Assembly: GCF_025642155.1 (NCBI RefSeq)
Contig: NZ_CP106798.1
Span: 8,928,001-8,992,000, forward strand
Source: Streptomyces sp. HUAS 15-9
GTDB lineage: Bacteria; Actinomycetota; Actinomycetes; Streptomycetales; Streptomycetaceae
Length of the DNA: 64,000 bases
Direction of reading: 5' to 3'
The number at the start of each line of letters is the position of its first letter. Position 1 is the stretch's first letter. The notes under the pieces are model-generated. The model saw only the letters and a list, made by a program, of their open reading frames with translations, made no database searches and was not told the DNA's origin. This document shows, piece by piece, positions 17,548-26,729 of the stretch. The translations under genes and the position numbers were made by a program.

Positions 17548-19683
17548 ATGATGGCGGGCATGTGGGGATGGAGAAACGCGACGCGGCGAGTTAGTGCGGT
17601 CTACTTTGCGTTGGCATTAGGCGGGATCATCGGCGCGTTGTGGGTCGCACACCGATTTCACCTTGGGGCGGCCGCGACTGCAGCGTCACTGCTGCCTACT
17701 CTGGCTCCGTTGTTCTTGTCCTGGGTGACCTTCCGCTCGGGTGCGGAACGTGCTGCCGAGCAGCCACTGGAGGAGATCGCAGAGCATCTGGCGCAAGTCG
17801 TCCAGAATCAGTGGGAGACCGAGGTCCAGGTGCGGCGCGTGAACGATCCGTATCCCATGACGGTGAGGTGGAGGACCGCCCCGGACGATCTGGTCGAATC
17901 CTGGTCGCTGCTCCAGGCGACTGCCGGCGACTGGCCTGGAGAACTGGGCCGTATCCCCGAGGGGTGGGCAAATTCCCCAGCAGAGTTGGAAGGTTCTGGG
18001 GCGGAAATTACGCGAGTATTCGCAGAAAGGGTCCCTACTCGGCGACTTCTGGTGCTGGGAGGGCCTGGCGCGGGAAAGACAGTCCTCCTCTCACGGCTGG
18101 TGTTGGGGCTGCTTCACCGACGGATGACGAATGCTGCCAGCCCGCACACCAATGCCGTTCCAGTGCTGTTTCCGCTGGCGACGTGGAATCCCACACGACA
18201 GGATCTCTACGCTTGGATGGCCGAGCGGCTCGCCTCGGACTATCCCACCCTGACTGAACCTGCACCTACGCGGTACGGGCATATTGATCGCGCCCGCGCT
18301 CTACTCGGCCGGCGGCTGATCCTCCCCGTCTTGGACGGCTTCGACGAGATTCCTACGCCCCTTCGCGCGGCAGCTCTCAGTGCGATCAACGAAGCACTTC
18401 CCATGGGGCATCCCGTCGTCCTGTCCAGCCGAGTCGGCGAATACCGGGACGTGCTGTACCCCCACGCCGGCTTGCCGGCCAGGTTGGCTGGAGCAGCAGG
18501 CATTGAGCTACGTCCTCTGGACGCCGAAGATGTCGCAGCCTACTTGCGGCGCGATGCCGGAGCCAGCGGATACGCCGCTGACCGCTGGAGCCCTGTGGCT
18601 GCTCAGCTGGGCACCACAACTCCCGTCGGCGAGGCATTGCACACACCGCTCATGCTCTTCCTGGCCCGCGCCATCTACAACCCCCGCCCTGGCGAGAGCT
18701 CCCACGACTTGCCCAACCCTGGAGAACTCTGCGATACGTCACGCTTTCCCACCCGTGTCGCCGTCGAGCGCCACCTCTTCTCCGCGTTCATCACATCTGC
18801 CTACCGCTCCCATCCCCGCTATCCATGCCGGTGGACGCCCCAACAGGCTCAGAGAAGTTTCGTCTTCCTCGCGCGCTACCTTCACCGCGTCCATAACGCC
18901 ACCCCTGATCTGGCCTGGTGGAAGCTACGACGAGCCGTTCAACGCAGCATCCCCGTGATGGTCACCAAGGCGATGTGCCTGTTTCTCAGCGTCGTGTTTA
19001 CGGCCATCGGCTTCATCATCGCTCCCGATGCCGGCAACAGGATTTTGGCCCTGATCGTCGGACCCATCCTCGGTGTCTTCGCCGGCATCCTCCTCGCGGT
19101 GCCAGGCTGGTTGGCCTTCGACGAAGCACCACGTCGTCCTGCATCGGGACTGCGGTGGGCGCCGAACTGGCCGGGGGCGGCCATCGCGGTAGCCACCACT
19201 GCCCTGCTGGTCGCACCCGCCGGGCTGCCCCTTGCCTCGGCCGCGACAGTCGGACTGGGCCTGTGTATTGCCTTCGGGCTGGGAGTCACTTCAGCCGACA
19301 CCGCCGTGGCGGTCGGCCCCGTGGCACTCTGGTCACGGGACAGACGCGTCTTTTGGGCTCTCACTCTCGGAGTCGCAGTTTCTGCGGGTCTCGGTCCCTG
19401 GATACTGCTCGTCTTGAGCGGTGCAGACGCAGCGGGCCAAGCAGCCGCGCTGGCGGGCGCCCTATGGCTCGGCCTGACCATCGCCTTCACAAGGACGGCC
19501 TGGGGCCCATTCTCAGCAGCCAAGTTTCACTTGGCCTCCCACCACCGCATTCCTCGCAACCTCATGGCATTCCTCGCCGACGCTCACCAGCACCGGGGTG
19601 TGCTGCGGCAAGTTGGAGCGGTTTACCAGTTTCGGCACATCGACCTGCAACGTCATCTCGCCAGAGCTGGGGATGGTGGCTGA
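17548..19683 (+). CDS. Membrane NACHT-domain STAND NTPase
   Basis: About 711 residues. Two hydrophobic segments near residues 12-58 (VYFALALGGIIGALWVAHRF, then LLPTLAPLFLSWVTF) are followed by a NACHT module. This has Walker A in LLVLGGPGAGKTVLLSRL near 170 and Walker B in LILPVLDGFDEIP near 257, whose GFDE acidic motif is typical of NACHT proteins. The C-terminal third holds about six more membrane helices and ends with QVGAVYQFRHIDLQRHL, a pattern I associate with Streptomyces NACHT proteins. STAND NTPases act as signalling switches, several in phage defence; the trigger here is unknown. In-frame ATGs at 17548, 17551 and 17560 are all possible starts. A rare TTA leucine codon (17617-17619) suggests bldA-dependent translation. 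GC content is lower than in the metabolic genes. Confidence 0.88.
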   Translation: MMAGMWGWRNATRRVSAVYFALALGGIIGALWVAHRFHLGAAATAASLLPTLAPLFLSWVTFRSGAERAAEQPLEEIAEHLAQVVQNQWETEVQVRRVNDPYPMTVRWRTAPDDLVESWSLLQATAGDWPGELGRIPEGWANSPAELEGSGAEITRVFAERVPTRRLLVLGGPGAGKTVLLSRLVLGLLHRRMTNAASPHTNAVPVLFPLATWNPTRQDLYAWMAERLASDYPTLTEPAPTRYGHIDRARALLGRRLILPVLDGFDEIPTPLRAAALSAINEALPMGHPVVLSSRVGEYRDVLYPHAGLPARLAGAAGIELRPLDAEDVAAYLRRDAGASGYAADRWSPVAAQLGTTTPVGEALHTPLMLFLARAIYNPRPGESSHDLPNPGELCDTSRFPTRVAVERHLFSAFITSAYRSHPRYPCRWTPQQAQRSFVFLARYLHRVHNATPDLAWWKLRRAVQRSIPVMVTKAMCLFLSVVFTAIGFIIAPDAGNRILALIVGPILGVFAGILLAVPGWLAFDEAPRRPASGLRWAPNWPGAAIAVATTALLVAPAGLPLASAATVGLGLCIAFGLGVTSADTAVAVGPVALWSRDRRVFWALTLGVAVSAGLGPWILLVLSGADAAGQAAALAGALWLGLTIAFTRTAWGPFSAAKFHLASHHRIPRNLMAFLADAHQHRGVLRQVGAVYQFRHIDLQRHLARAGDGG

Positions 19684-20077
19684 TCACTCGTTGACCCGGG
19701 TCGGTGCAGAACAGGAGCGCAACCACTTTGCTGAGCCTTGGTGGGATCGCCTGCCCCCTTGGTCGGCGGCCGCGTCCCGTACACCTTGGGGATCCGCGCC
19801 CGGTGACACTCGACCGTCCGGCCCCGCTGAGAGGACCGTGCGCCGGATGCTCGCCAACGCTACCGACCGGCCGCCGACTCTGGACAGGCGCACTTCCCGG
19901 ACCACAAAACTGCCGCGGGGCGCAGTTGCGGCCTCTGCGGGCGAGGTGTGCCGGCTGCGGTGTGTGTCGGTCGCGGAACAGAAAGCGGCGGGTTGAGTGG
20001 TGTGGGGCGGGAACCGTGCACCCGTACGATTCGTCACTGATTGCAAGCGGGTGATTGCGCCAGGCGAGGGGTGGGGG
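19684..20077. other. 394-bp gap after the NACHT gene
   Basis: Open on the minus strand, but only as antisense of low-complexity GC-rich sequence. No motif or start signal supports a gene. It leads into the small tag-bearing gene at 20078. Confidence 0.3.
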
Positions 20078-20539
20078 ATGGATCCGGTGTCGGTAGGGTT
20101 GTTGGCAGCGCTGGCTGGTGGAGCCGGCGGGGAGGTCGGGCGGCAGGCGTGGGCGGGGTTGACCGCGCTGGTGCGGCGACCGTTCCGCCGGGATGGCCCC
20201 GGACAAGGTCCGGTGGTCAGTTCTGGGGAGCCGGAGCTGGTGCGCCTTGCCGGAGATCCGGGCGACCAGGGTCGGGCGCAGGCTCTGAGCACGGCGTTGG
20301 CGGTCCGGGCCGCGCTGGATGAGGACTTCCGTACCGGGCTCGCGGCCTGGGCGGAGCAGGCCAAACTGGTGCGCACGGGGGACGGGGCGGTGACGAACAC
20401 CGTCAGCGGCGGCACCCAGTACGGGCCGGTAGTACAGGGCCGGGATTTCTCCAACCTGACCTTCACCGGTACGTCCCCGCCTCCTCGGCCGACCTCCGTC
20501 GATGCTGCTGGTGACAACGCAGCCGACTCGGCGCCGTGA
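20078..20539 (+). CDS. Small STAND-associated protein with a Gly/Asn-rich tag
   Basis: A 153-residue protein, ATG at 20078 after GAGGGG. It begins MDPVSVGLLAALAGGAGGEV, a glycine-rich amphipathic start, followed by GRQAWAGLTALVRRPF, a helical middle (ALSTALAVRAALDEDFRTGL) and a segment VTNTVSGGTQYGPVVQGRDF then SNLTF. A very similar pattern (VNNDLSGSVTNSVQARNVSG) occurs in the NB-ARC protein at 23718. In actinobacteria such asparagine/glycine tags sit next to effector or NTPase modules. The remaining 30 residues are a proline-rich tail. Function is unknown. Position between two STAND genes suggests it is an adaptor or effector-associated protein, which is inference. Confidence 0.75.
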   Translation: MDPVSVGLLAALAGGAGGEVGRQAWAGLTALVRRPFRRDGPGQGPVVSSGEPELVRLAGDPGDQGRAQALSTALAVRAALDEDFRTGLAAWAEQAKLVRTGDGAVTNTVSGGTQYGPVVQGRDFSNLTFTGTSPPPRPTSVDAAGDNAADSAP

Positions 20540-21447
20540 CCGGCATGACTGACGATGCCCGTGAGGGAAGATCGAATGGCGAAGGGTCGCTGGCGGCAAC
20601 TTCTGCCGCGGGGTCATCCAGGGCCGGGAGATGAAGGCCAGTATCGACAAGACCGACCTCGCCATCCAGACCGCACCCAGTCCCTCAACCACCCGGACGA
20701 CCCGGTTTCCAGCAGGGTTCATCGCCCCCGTCGACTACGGCTCCGGCCGATGACTCTTCCTGGAGCGGGCTCTGGAAGCCCTGCTCCGCACATGGGCGAT
20801 TCCTGGCGAGTAGATTCCCGACCGCCTGCGTGACCGCCAGCGGCTATGCCGCTACCTCTACGCCCTGGCCCACTTCTACGCCCTCGGTACCCTGGACCGG
20901 AGCACCTGCACCACCCTTCTTGACTGGCGTTCACGATGCCGACGAAGTCCGGGCCATCCTGGGCGCGTTCATCGGCGAGGTGCCGGACGGATGCCCAGGC
21001 CAGTGTCCGGCCGGTCGTTCTGAGGGACGCTCGAATCCGCGGGCCCGGCAGACAGCGGCGTTTGGGGGGCGTGGCGGGACTATCGGTTGGGGGGAGAACC
21101 AGGAGCCTGCCGTGCGTCAGTATGGCGTCTGTGACAGCGTGGTCGAGCATGCCGGTGCGTTCGCGGGTAGGCAGCGCGACGGAGTCGAGCGCTACGACGG
21201 CCCGGCCGCCGAGCATCCACAGTTGATGCGCGGACTGGCGGGCGCGACGCGGCCACGAACGTACGGTGCCCTCAGGACCGGAGGTTCGACGGCGAGCCCT
21301 CGTCAGCTTCCGGCTCTCGTCGGTGCTCACCGGCCGGATGAACACAGTCGATCGATGCCGGACGACCACCTCCGAGAACCGCGCTTGGCGGCCGTCTGCT
21401 CTTTGGCGGGCAGCAGATCGATCACTCGGCCGAGAATGCGCGACGAA
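20540..21447. other. 908-bp region of decayed coding DNA
   Basis: Short protein-like pieces in shifting plus-strand frames between 20600 and 20930 (for example DRLRDRQRLCRYLYALAHFY and ALEALLRTWAIPGE), separated by stops, look like a dead gene of unknown family. Minus strand 21369-21249 reads STVFIRPVSTDESRKLTRAR, reminiscent of an IS630 transposase N-terminus. No intact gene is present. Confidence 0.4.
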
Positions 21448-22242
21448 CTACTGGCTCTGGCTGTCACCTGGCAGCCTCAGAGTACGAGTGCTGTACACAT
21501 GCCGGAACCCGAGTCGCTCGTAGAGTCTGCGAGCCGGATTGCCTTCGGTCACTGCCAGGCGCAAGTCTTCTGCCAGACCGTCCAGATACGCTGTGGCCAG
21601 TGCGTACTTCATGAGAAGCGAGCCGATTCCTCGCAGGGAGCACTCCGGGTCCCGGAACAGGTCGGTGAACCCCGGCCCTGGTAGGGCGGGCGGTCCAACT
21701 TCGGCATTGGCCAGAATGGCGCCTATGGGCTGCGGTCCGAGAAGGGCCACGGTGCTGCAGGCAAGGTTTCGCCCATAGAGCGCACCGGTCAAGAGCGGCA
21801 CCAGATGCCTGGATCGATCCACGCTGCGATCCGGGTGCCCCGGTAGGTAGGCGCGCTCACGGACAGTCTGCAATTGGTCGATGTCCACCTCCAAAGCAGG
21901 TACGAAGTGGACGCGAGGAGGAAGTTTGGGGCGTGCCCAGTCTGGGTCGGGCGGACACGACGACAGATGCCATAGATAGTGATGGGCATGGCGCAACGGC
22001 ACGGCTCCAGGAATGTCAGGTGCTACGGCCCCATCATCCCGCAGGGAGACGGTCCACCCGGGCAGCCTGCCGAGGAGGAGGTGGAGCAGATCACTCGCTC
22101 CGTCCCCGATGAGGCGGACATCGTCCGCCCAGGGAGACCCGTCCCGGGCTGTGCCCTGTACAAACTCGAGTCTCGACTCATTCGAGCCATACCCAAGAGT
22201 CATGTGCGTGTGAGCCGTAGGGCCGACTTGCCAGTACCTCAT
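21448..22242 (-). CDS. GNAT-family N-acetyltransferase
   Basis: A 264-residue protein. The C-terminal third has the acetyl-CoA-binding GNAT pattern: CSLRGIGSLLMKYALATAYL corresponds to motif A, and LRLAVTEGNPARRLYERLGF to the following strand and helix ending in the typical YERLGF. The N-terminal half (MRYWQVGPTAHTHMTLGYGS) is unusual and may be a separate domain that recognises the acceptor. It starts at ATG 22242 after GAGAGGG and is divergent from the oxygenase-like gene across only 111 bp, so the two probably share regulation. The substrate is unknown; a metabolite or peptide is as likely as a protein. Confidence 0.82.
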   Translation of the reverse strand: MRYWQVGPTAHTHMTLGYGSNESRLEFVQGTARDGSPWADDVRLIGDGASDLLHLLLGRLPGWTVSLRDDGAVAPDIPGAVPLRHAHHYLWHLSSCPPDPDWARPKLPPRVHFVPALEVDIDQLQTVRERAYLPGHPDRSVDRSRHLVPLLTGALYGRNLACSTVALLGPQPIGAILANAEVGPPALPGPGFTDLFRDPECSLRGIGSLLMKYALATAYLDGLAEDLRLAVTEGNPARRLYERLGFRHVYSTRTLRLPGDSQSQ

Positions 22243-22353
22243 ATTGGGACCCTCTCTCTCGGCTACTAGTCATCTCGCCGGAACGGCAAGGGCGTTGTGC
22301 GGAAAACTGATCTCGGATAGCATTCCTGAGAATCTATCGGCTGCGGGGGTTCA

Positions 22354-23268
22354 ATGGGGGATGTCCGAAATCGCGTCGGTTCCTTGGTGCTCGACGACAG
22401 GACGATCAGACTGGATTGCACGCCTCAGTGGCTCTCATCTCACCTCGAGCACCTTTCCTTCTGCGGTGTTCATTTGGCGAGGGGCTATGAGACCAATGTG
22501 CTTCGGTACGTCTGCGATGCCATCGTCCCCGATGTTCCAAAATCGCTCTTGGCTGAGGACGCGGCTTTACTCGAACGACATATCGCAACTGATGACACGC
22601 CCGCCGGCCTCTGCTTGGGCTTCGACCGTATTCCCCTGTCGGACGCTACAGCGAAAGCTATGGTGGAGGAGGCGAGCCGTCAGGATTTCCAGCCAAATCA
22701 TGGAGCCCATTATCGGTTGGGACGCCTTGAAGGGCGGCTGGTCGACGTCCTGGAAGCTCGTGCCGGAAGCCTGACGACAACAAGGTTCGATCCGAAAATA
22801 CGCCAGTACTCCGATCATGCGTCAGCCCAGTGGGTGGGCATGCACTACGACAATGCACTGACGGATTCCCGCGAAGGTGAGCGATTCCCGCGTAGTGTCA
22901 GGCTGGAGGCAGCAGAACGTCGGTGCCTGTGCAACCTGGGGCCGGGGGACCGAATCCTCATCCTCAGCCTGAACATGACAGCGCTTTATCTCTCGGACAC
23001 CGTCCGGCCGGGCGATGGGGACCATGTGCCCGACACCCCGCAGTTGCGGCGGTTCCTACGGGCTCATCCCCAGGAAGTTCGACGAACGGTGTGCATCACC
23101 GTGCGGCTGAAACCCGGCGACGCGGTCGTCTTTCCGGCGGGTATCGCGCTGCACGACGGCTCGACGAGGGGAATTCAGGCGCAGTCCCGTGCCCTGGTCC
23201 TCGCTGGGCGCTTTCCACGCCGTAGGAGTGACATAACGCCCTTGGGGCGGTCCGGACACTTGCTCTGA
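22354..23268 (+). CDS. Unrecognised protein with an HxD...H...R oxygenase-like pattern
   Basis: A 304-residue protein with no family I can name firmly. The C-terminal half suggests a double-stranded beta-helix iron/2-oxoglutarate oxygenase: HYD in AQWVGMHYDNALTD (about residue 165), a distal His in FPAGIALHDGSTRGIQ (about 267) and an Arg in SRALVLAGRF shortly after, matching the HxD...H...R order. Several tryptic-like charged loops lie before it. There is no signal peptide. It has one TTA codon (22567-22569), so translation may need the bldA tRNA. It is divergently paired with a GNAT gene and downstream of the STAND group. The enzyme assignment is inference from residue order only. Confidence 0.6.
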   Translation: MGDVRNRVGSLVLDDRTIRLDCTPQWLSSHLEHLSFCGVHLARGYETNVLRYVCDAIVPDVPKSLLAEDAALLERHIATDDTPAGLCLGFDRIPLSDATAKAMVEEASRQDFQPNHGAHYRLGRLEGRLVDVLEARAGSLTTTRFDPKIRQYSDHASAQWVGMHYDNALTDSREGERFPRSVRLEAAERRCLCNLGPGDRILILSLNMTALYLSDTVRPGDGDHVPDTPQLRRFLRAHPQEVRRTVCITVRLKPGDAVVFPAGIALHDGSTRGIQAQSRALVLAGRFPRRRSDITPLGRSGHLL

Positions 23269-23717
23269 AACTGCGAAGACTCTCGACTCATGGATGAAAC
23301 GAGCGCAACGGTGGCGTGATTGGCCTGAACTCCTGCCGGGATCACCGCAGCGAGCGGGCTCCGATCCTGTCAGTGCGGGTGTACTGTAGCGCAGTTGCCT
23401 GCGGGTCCGGGATCTGGGCTAATTGCGAGCTGGGGCCCATTAGAGGGTTCCAGACTGCATAACAAGATCGAAGGAAGGAGATCCAGATGATTCTTGCTAT
23501 TTGACTTGATGCTCTACCAGCAGGTAGCGGCGTAGCGCAATGGGCCGACCTGGGATCAAGGCAGTTTATAATTTCAGACCTTTGAGGCCTTGTCAACTGC
23601 AGTGGACCGTCAATGGTATAGGGAATCGGTCATTCCGGTCTGGGTTCCCTAGACGCCGACCGCCCGTCTCTGTAGCCTCGAATTTCAGGGTCAACGTGTG
23701 CTCGGAGGGCGGACATT
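23269..23717. other. 449-bp AT-richer gap before the NB-ARC gene
   Basis: This stretch is visibly less GC-rich than its surroundings and has no coding frame. It presumably holds the promoter of the gene at 23718. A GGAGGG at 23704-23709 is that gene's ribosome binding site. No repeat or stable RNA fold was recognised by eye. Confidence 0.4.
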
Positions 23718-25868
23718 GTGAGCGACGGGGAGGCCGATCGGGCGGACCGGGTGAACAATGATCTTTCCGGTTCGGTGACCAATTCCGTCCAGGCGCGGAA
23801 CGTCTCGGGCGGCGTGCACTTCCATGGGCAACACGCTGGCGTTCCCCGTCCCTACCAGCTTCCGCCGGAGTCGTCCCACTTCACTGGCAGAAGCGAGGAC
23901 CTCGCCAAGCTCGACGCCATATTTGAAGGGTGGACCCACGAGGTCCGGCCGACCGTCATCGTGTCGGCGGTGGCGGGCACTGCCGGTATCGGCAAGACAG
24001 CTCTGGCCATCCACTGGGCCCGGGGTGTCGCCGATCGCTTTCCTGACGGGTTGCTCTACGTCAACCTCCAGGGGTACGGTCCCGGCCCGCTGATCACACC
24101 GAACCAGGCACTCCACGGATTTCTGCTCGCGCTCGGCACATCGGCCGAAGGGCTTCCCGAGGACCTTGAGGGCCGCAGTGGACTGTTCAGAAGCCTCCTT
24201 CATCAGCGGTGCATGCTCGTTCTTCTGGACAACGCTCGCGACGCGGAGCAGGTCCGTCCGTTGCTGCCCGCTTCTGCAACCTGCTTCGTCCTGATCACCA
24301 GCAGAAGCCAACTCTCCAGTCTGGTGGTGCGCGACGGCGCGCAGCGCCTCGTCCTCGACATGCTGTCCCCGGAAGAATCACTGGAGTTGCTGGGCTCGAT
24401 CATCGGAGGGGGCCGCCTCGATGCGGAACCCTCGGCAGCCGTACTACTCACGGTCAGATGCGCCCGTCTGCCGTTGGCCCTGCGCATCGCAGCCGAGATG
24501 GCCGCGGCGCGACCCCATGCCTCGCTGGAGGAACTGGCCGACGAATTGACCGGCGCTGCCCGGATCGAAGCCCTGGCCACGTACGACGATGACGAGACGT
24601 CCGCAGTCCGGAAGGTGTTCTCCTGGTCATATCGCAATCTCTCGCCCGCTACTGCTCGCGTGTTTCGCCTGCTGAGCCTGCCGACGGGTCAGGACATCAG
24701 CCTCAAAGCGGCCGCGGCCCTGGCTGACTTGGCGCCGGCCCAGACGCTGCGCATACTGTCGAACCTGGTCAGCGCCAATCTCCTTGAGATCGCCGGCAAC
24801 AATCGCTATCGCTTCCACGATTTGATCCGCGACTACGCCGGTGAATGCAGTGTCGAGGAGGACGACGAGCACGACCGGTCACAGGCGCTGCACCGCCTGT
24901 TTTCATGGCTTGTCGCCACCGGGGAGAAAGCCGGTGCCGTTCTTGGAACCCGTCGTGGTGCGGCTCCTTTCACGATCTCCGACGAAGAACGACCCCCCGC
25001 ACATCTGTCTGTCGCTCTGGACTCGCCCGCAAGTGCACTTGGTTGGTGCGAGACCGAGTTCGCGAACGTCGTGGCGGCGTGTCGGCAGGCAGCGGACGTC
25101 GGCGACTTTGCTTCCGCCTGGAAGCTGCCCGCCGCGCTTAGGCCCTTCTTCCAGCTCAGAAGGCCCACGTTGGACTGGATTGCGGTCAATGAGATCGCCC
25201 TGGCCGCAGCAGAGGCTTTGCGCGATGAACACGCGCAGTTGGTGGCGTTGCGTGATCTGGGCGCCGCGAACGTGTACTGCGGCAGACATGAAGAAGCCTA
25301 TGCGTGCTGCATGCGCGCCCTGGCGGTCAGTCAGCGCCTGGGCGAGGACGAGGGCTGGAACCTGAACAACGTGGGCGATGCGCTAATCTCCCTGCGTCGC
25401 TTCGAAGCGGCTGTCGACTACCTGCTCTCCGCGCTGCGGATGGCGCGCCGATCAGGCGACGCATGGCTCATCGCCCATGCGCTGGAAAACCTCGGTTCGG
25501 CCTATCTGGGCCTGAACCGGCCGGAAGACGCCGTGGAGTCACTCAGCGAGTCCTTGGCAATTTTCGAAGATCTCTCCTATCCCTTTGGTCAGGGGCTCGT
25601 TCTGGACAAACTGGCCGGCACTCATCTGTCCGTAGGGTGCTTCGACGAGGCGATCACGGCCGGTCTGCAGGCATCCGCCTTCCATGCAGCAGTGGGCAAC
25701 AGGCTCGGTGAGGCGTCTACTCTGCAAATCCTCGCCCGCGCCTTTGCCGCCGCGGGCCGCCGTCAGGAGGCAGAAAGCCATCGGCTGCAAGCCCTGCAGA
25801 TCCTCGAGGAACTTGGTCACCCGGACGCGGAACTGATCCGATCAACGATCCGGCGTCCAGAAGACTGA
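23718..25868 (+). CDS. NB-ARC STAND NTPase with C-terminal TPR repeats
   Basis: A 716-residue protein, GTG start 8 nt after GGAGGG. The first 35 residues hold an Asn/Gly/Val tag (VNNDLSGSVTNSVQARNVSG) like the one in the small protein at 20078. An AfsR-type NB-ARC module follows: FTGR motif near residue 55, Walker A in AVAGTAGIGKTALAIHW near 85, Walker B in MLVLLDNARDAEQV near 166, RLPLALRI near 250 and RYRFHDLIRDYA near 363. From about 480 to 705 it is TPR repeats (LNNVGDALISLRRFEAAVDY and later units). It lacks the SARP DNA-binding domain of AfsR. A sensor or signalling ATPase role is likely; the ligand and output are unknown. Confidence 0.9.
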   Translation: MSDGEADRADRVNNDLSGSVTNSVQARNVSGGVHFHGQHAGVPRPYQLPPESSHFTGRSEDLAKLDAIFEGWTHEVRPTVIVSAVAGTAGIGKTALAIHWARGVADRFPDGLLYVNLQGYGPGPLITPNQALHGFLLALGTSAEGLPEDLEGRSGLFRSLLHQRCMLVLLDNARDAEQVRPLLPASATCFVLITSRSQLSSLVVRDGAQRLVLDMLSPEESLELLGSIIGGGRLDAEPSAAVLLTVRCARLPLALRIAAEMAAARPHASLEELADELTGAARIEALATYDDDETSAVRKVFSWSYRNLSPATARVFRLLSLPTGQDISLKAAAALADLAPAQTLRILSNLVSANLLEIAGNNRYRFHDLIRDYAGECSVEEDDEHDRSQALHRLFSWLVATGEKAGAVLGTRRGAAPFTISDEERPPAHLSVALDSPASALGWCETEFANVVAACRQAADVGDFASAWKLPAALRPFFQLRRPTLDWIAVNEIALAAAEALRDEHAQLVALRDLGAANVYCGRHEEAYACCMRALAVSQRLGEDEGWNLNNVGDALISLRRFEAAVDYLLSALRMARRSGDAWLIAHALENLGSAYLGLNRPEDAVESLSESLAIFEDLSYPFGQGLVLDKLAGTHLSVGCFDEAITAGLQASAFHAAVGNRLGEASTLQILARAFAAAGRRQEAESHRLQALQILEELGHPDAELIRSTIRRPED

Positions 25869-26017
25869 AGGCCACGGTTTCCCCGGTCGCCCCGGGCCGG
25901 CAGGTTGGAGCGGCACGATGGCACAGGCCTCGGTAGCCCTGGAGTCGAGCCATGAGCGGACTTACTGTGCGTGAACCGTGCACCCCGCTCCCGCGAGGCG
26001 TTACTGACTTCAGCTGG

Positions 26018-26700
26018 TCAGGGTGACGTTGGATCGTCGAGGGTCAGGCCGGTCCCCGCTATGAAGCCGTCGAGGGTGTGGGGCCGGTACTGAAGTCGTT
26101 TGAGCCGGTTGCGGACGAGGGCCTCGAGCCGGTCGAGGGCGACCGCGGCGAGGTTGGCCAAGCTGCGCTTGACGTGCGCCCATACCCACTCGACGGGGTT
26201 GAGGTCGGGCGAGTAGGCGGGCAGCAGGAACACCGTCAGCCATGCACGCTCGGCGATCAGCTCACGCATGGCGTGGGAGACATGGGTGTTCAAGCGGTCC
26301 CAGACCAGCACGATCGGCGCTTTGACGAGCTGGTGAGTGCCGTCGATCAGCGCGATGAAGTCGCGTTCTCCCATGCTGCGGCGGTTGCCCTTGCCCGAGG
26401 CGTGGGTGCGCAGTCGGTGGCACAGCCGGGTCCGGGAGCCGGGCCGCATGGCGATCAGCCCGGCCACGGAGAGTCGTCCCGAACGTCTTCCGCTCACCGT
26501 CACCTGCGGAGTCACTCCGTGTCGGCCCCAGGTGCGTCCTTTGGGCGGCCGGCGGGTGAAGCCTGCCTCGTCCTGGAAGCAGATGTAGCCTCCGCGGGCC
26601 GCCCGGGCTCTTTTACCTCGGCCCAGGTCGCCTGGTCGTAGGCGGTCAGTGCGCGCATGACTGGCTGGCCGCGCATGACCCTGGCTCCACTCATCAGGCC
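26018..26700 (-). pseudogene. IS630-family transposase, C-terminal part
   Basis: The DDE core is present: Asp in YICFQDEAGFTRRPPKGRTW, Asp in APIVLVWDRLNTHVSHAM and Glu in YSPDLNPVEWVWAHVK. The preceding segment MRALTAYDQATWAEVKE lies in another frame, so a frameshift separates the two. The N-terminal helix-turn-helix (about 130 residues) is missing. It ends just left of the methyltransferase gene. Not functional. Confidence 0.82.
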
Positions 26701-26729
26701 CCTTTAAAACGATCATTTAGGCTGACGCG

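Noticed and set aside
19562..20722. 386-codon minus-strand frame under the NACHT 3' end and the small tag protein
   Set aside because: Arg/Pro-rich shadow sequence with no motif; the plus-strand genes have proper starts and conserved features.
20600..20930. Dead gene with pieces such as LRDRQRLCRYLYALAHFYAL
   Set aside because: Interrupted by stops and frame changes and not assignable, so noted in the gap description and not listed as a named pseudogene.
21249..21369. Possible IS630 transposase N-terminus on the minus strand
   Set aside because: Resemblance is limited to about 20 residues; not strong enough for a separate feature.
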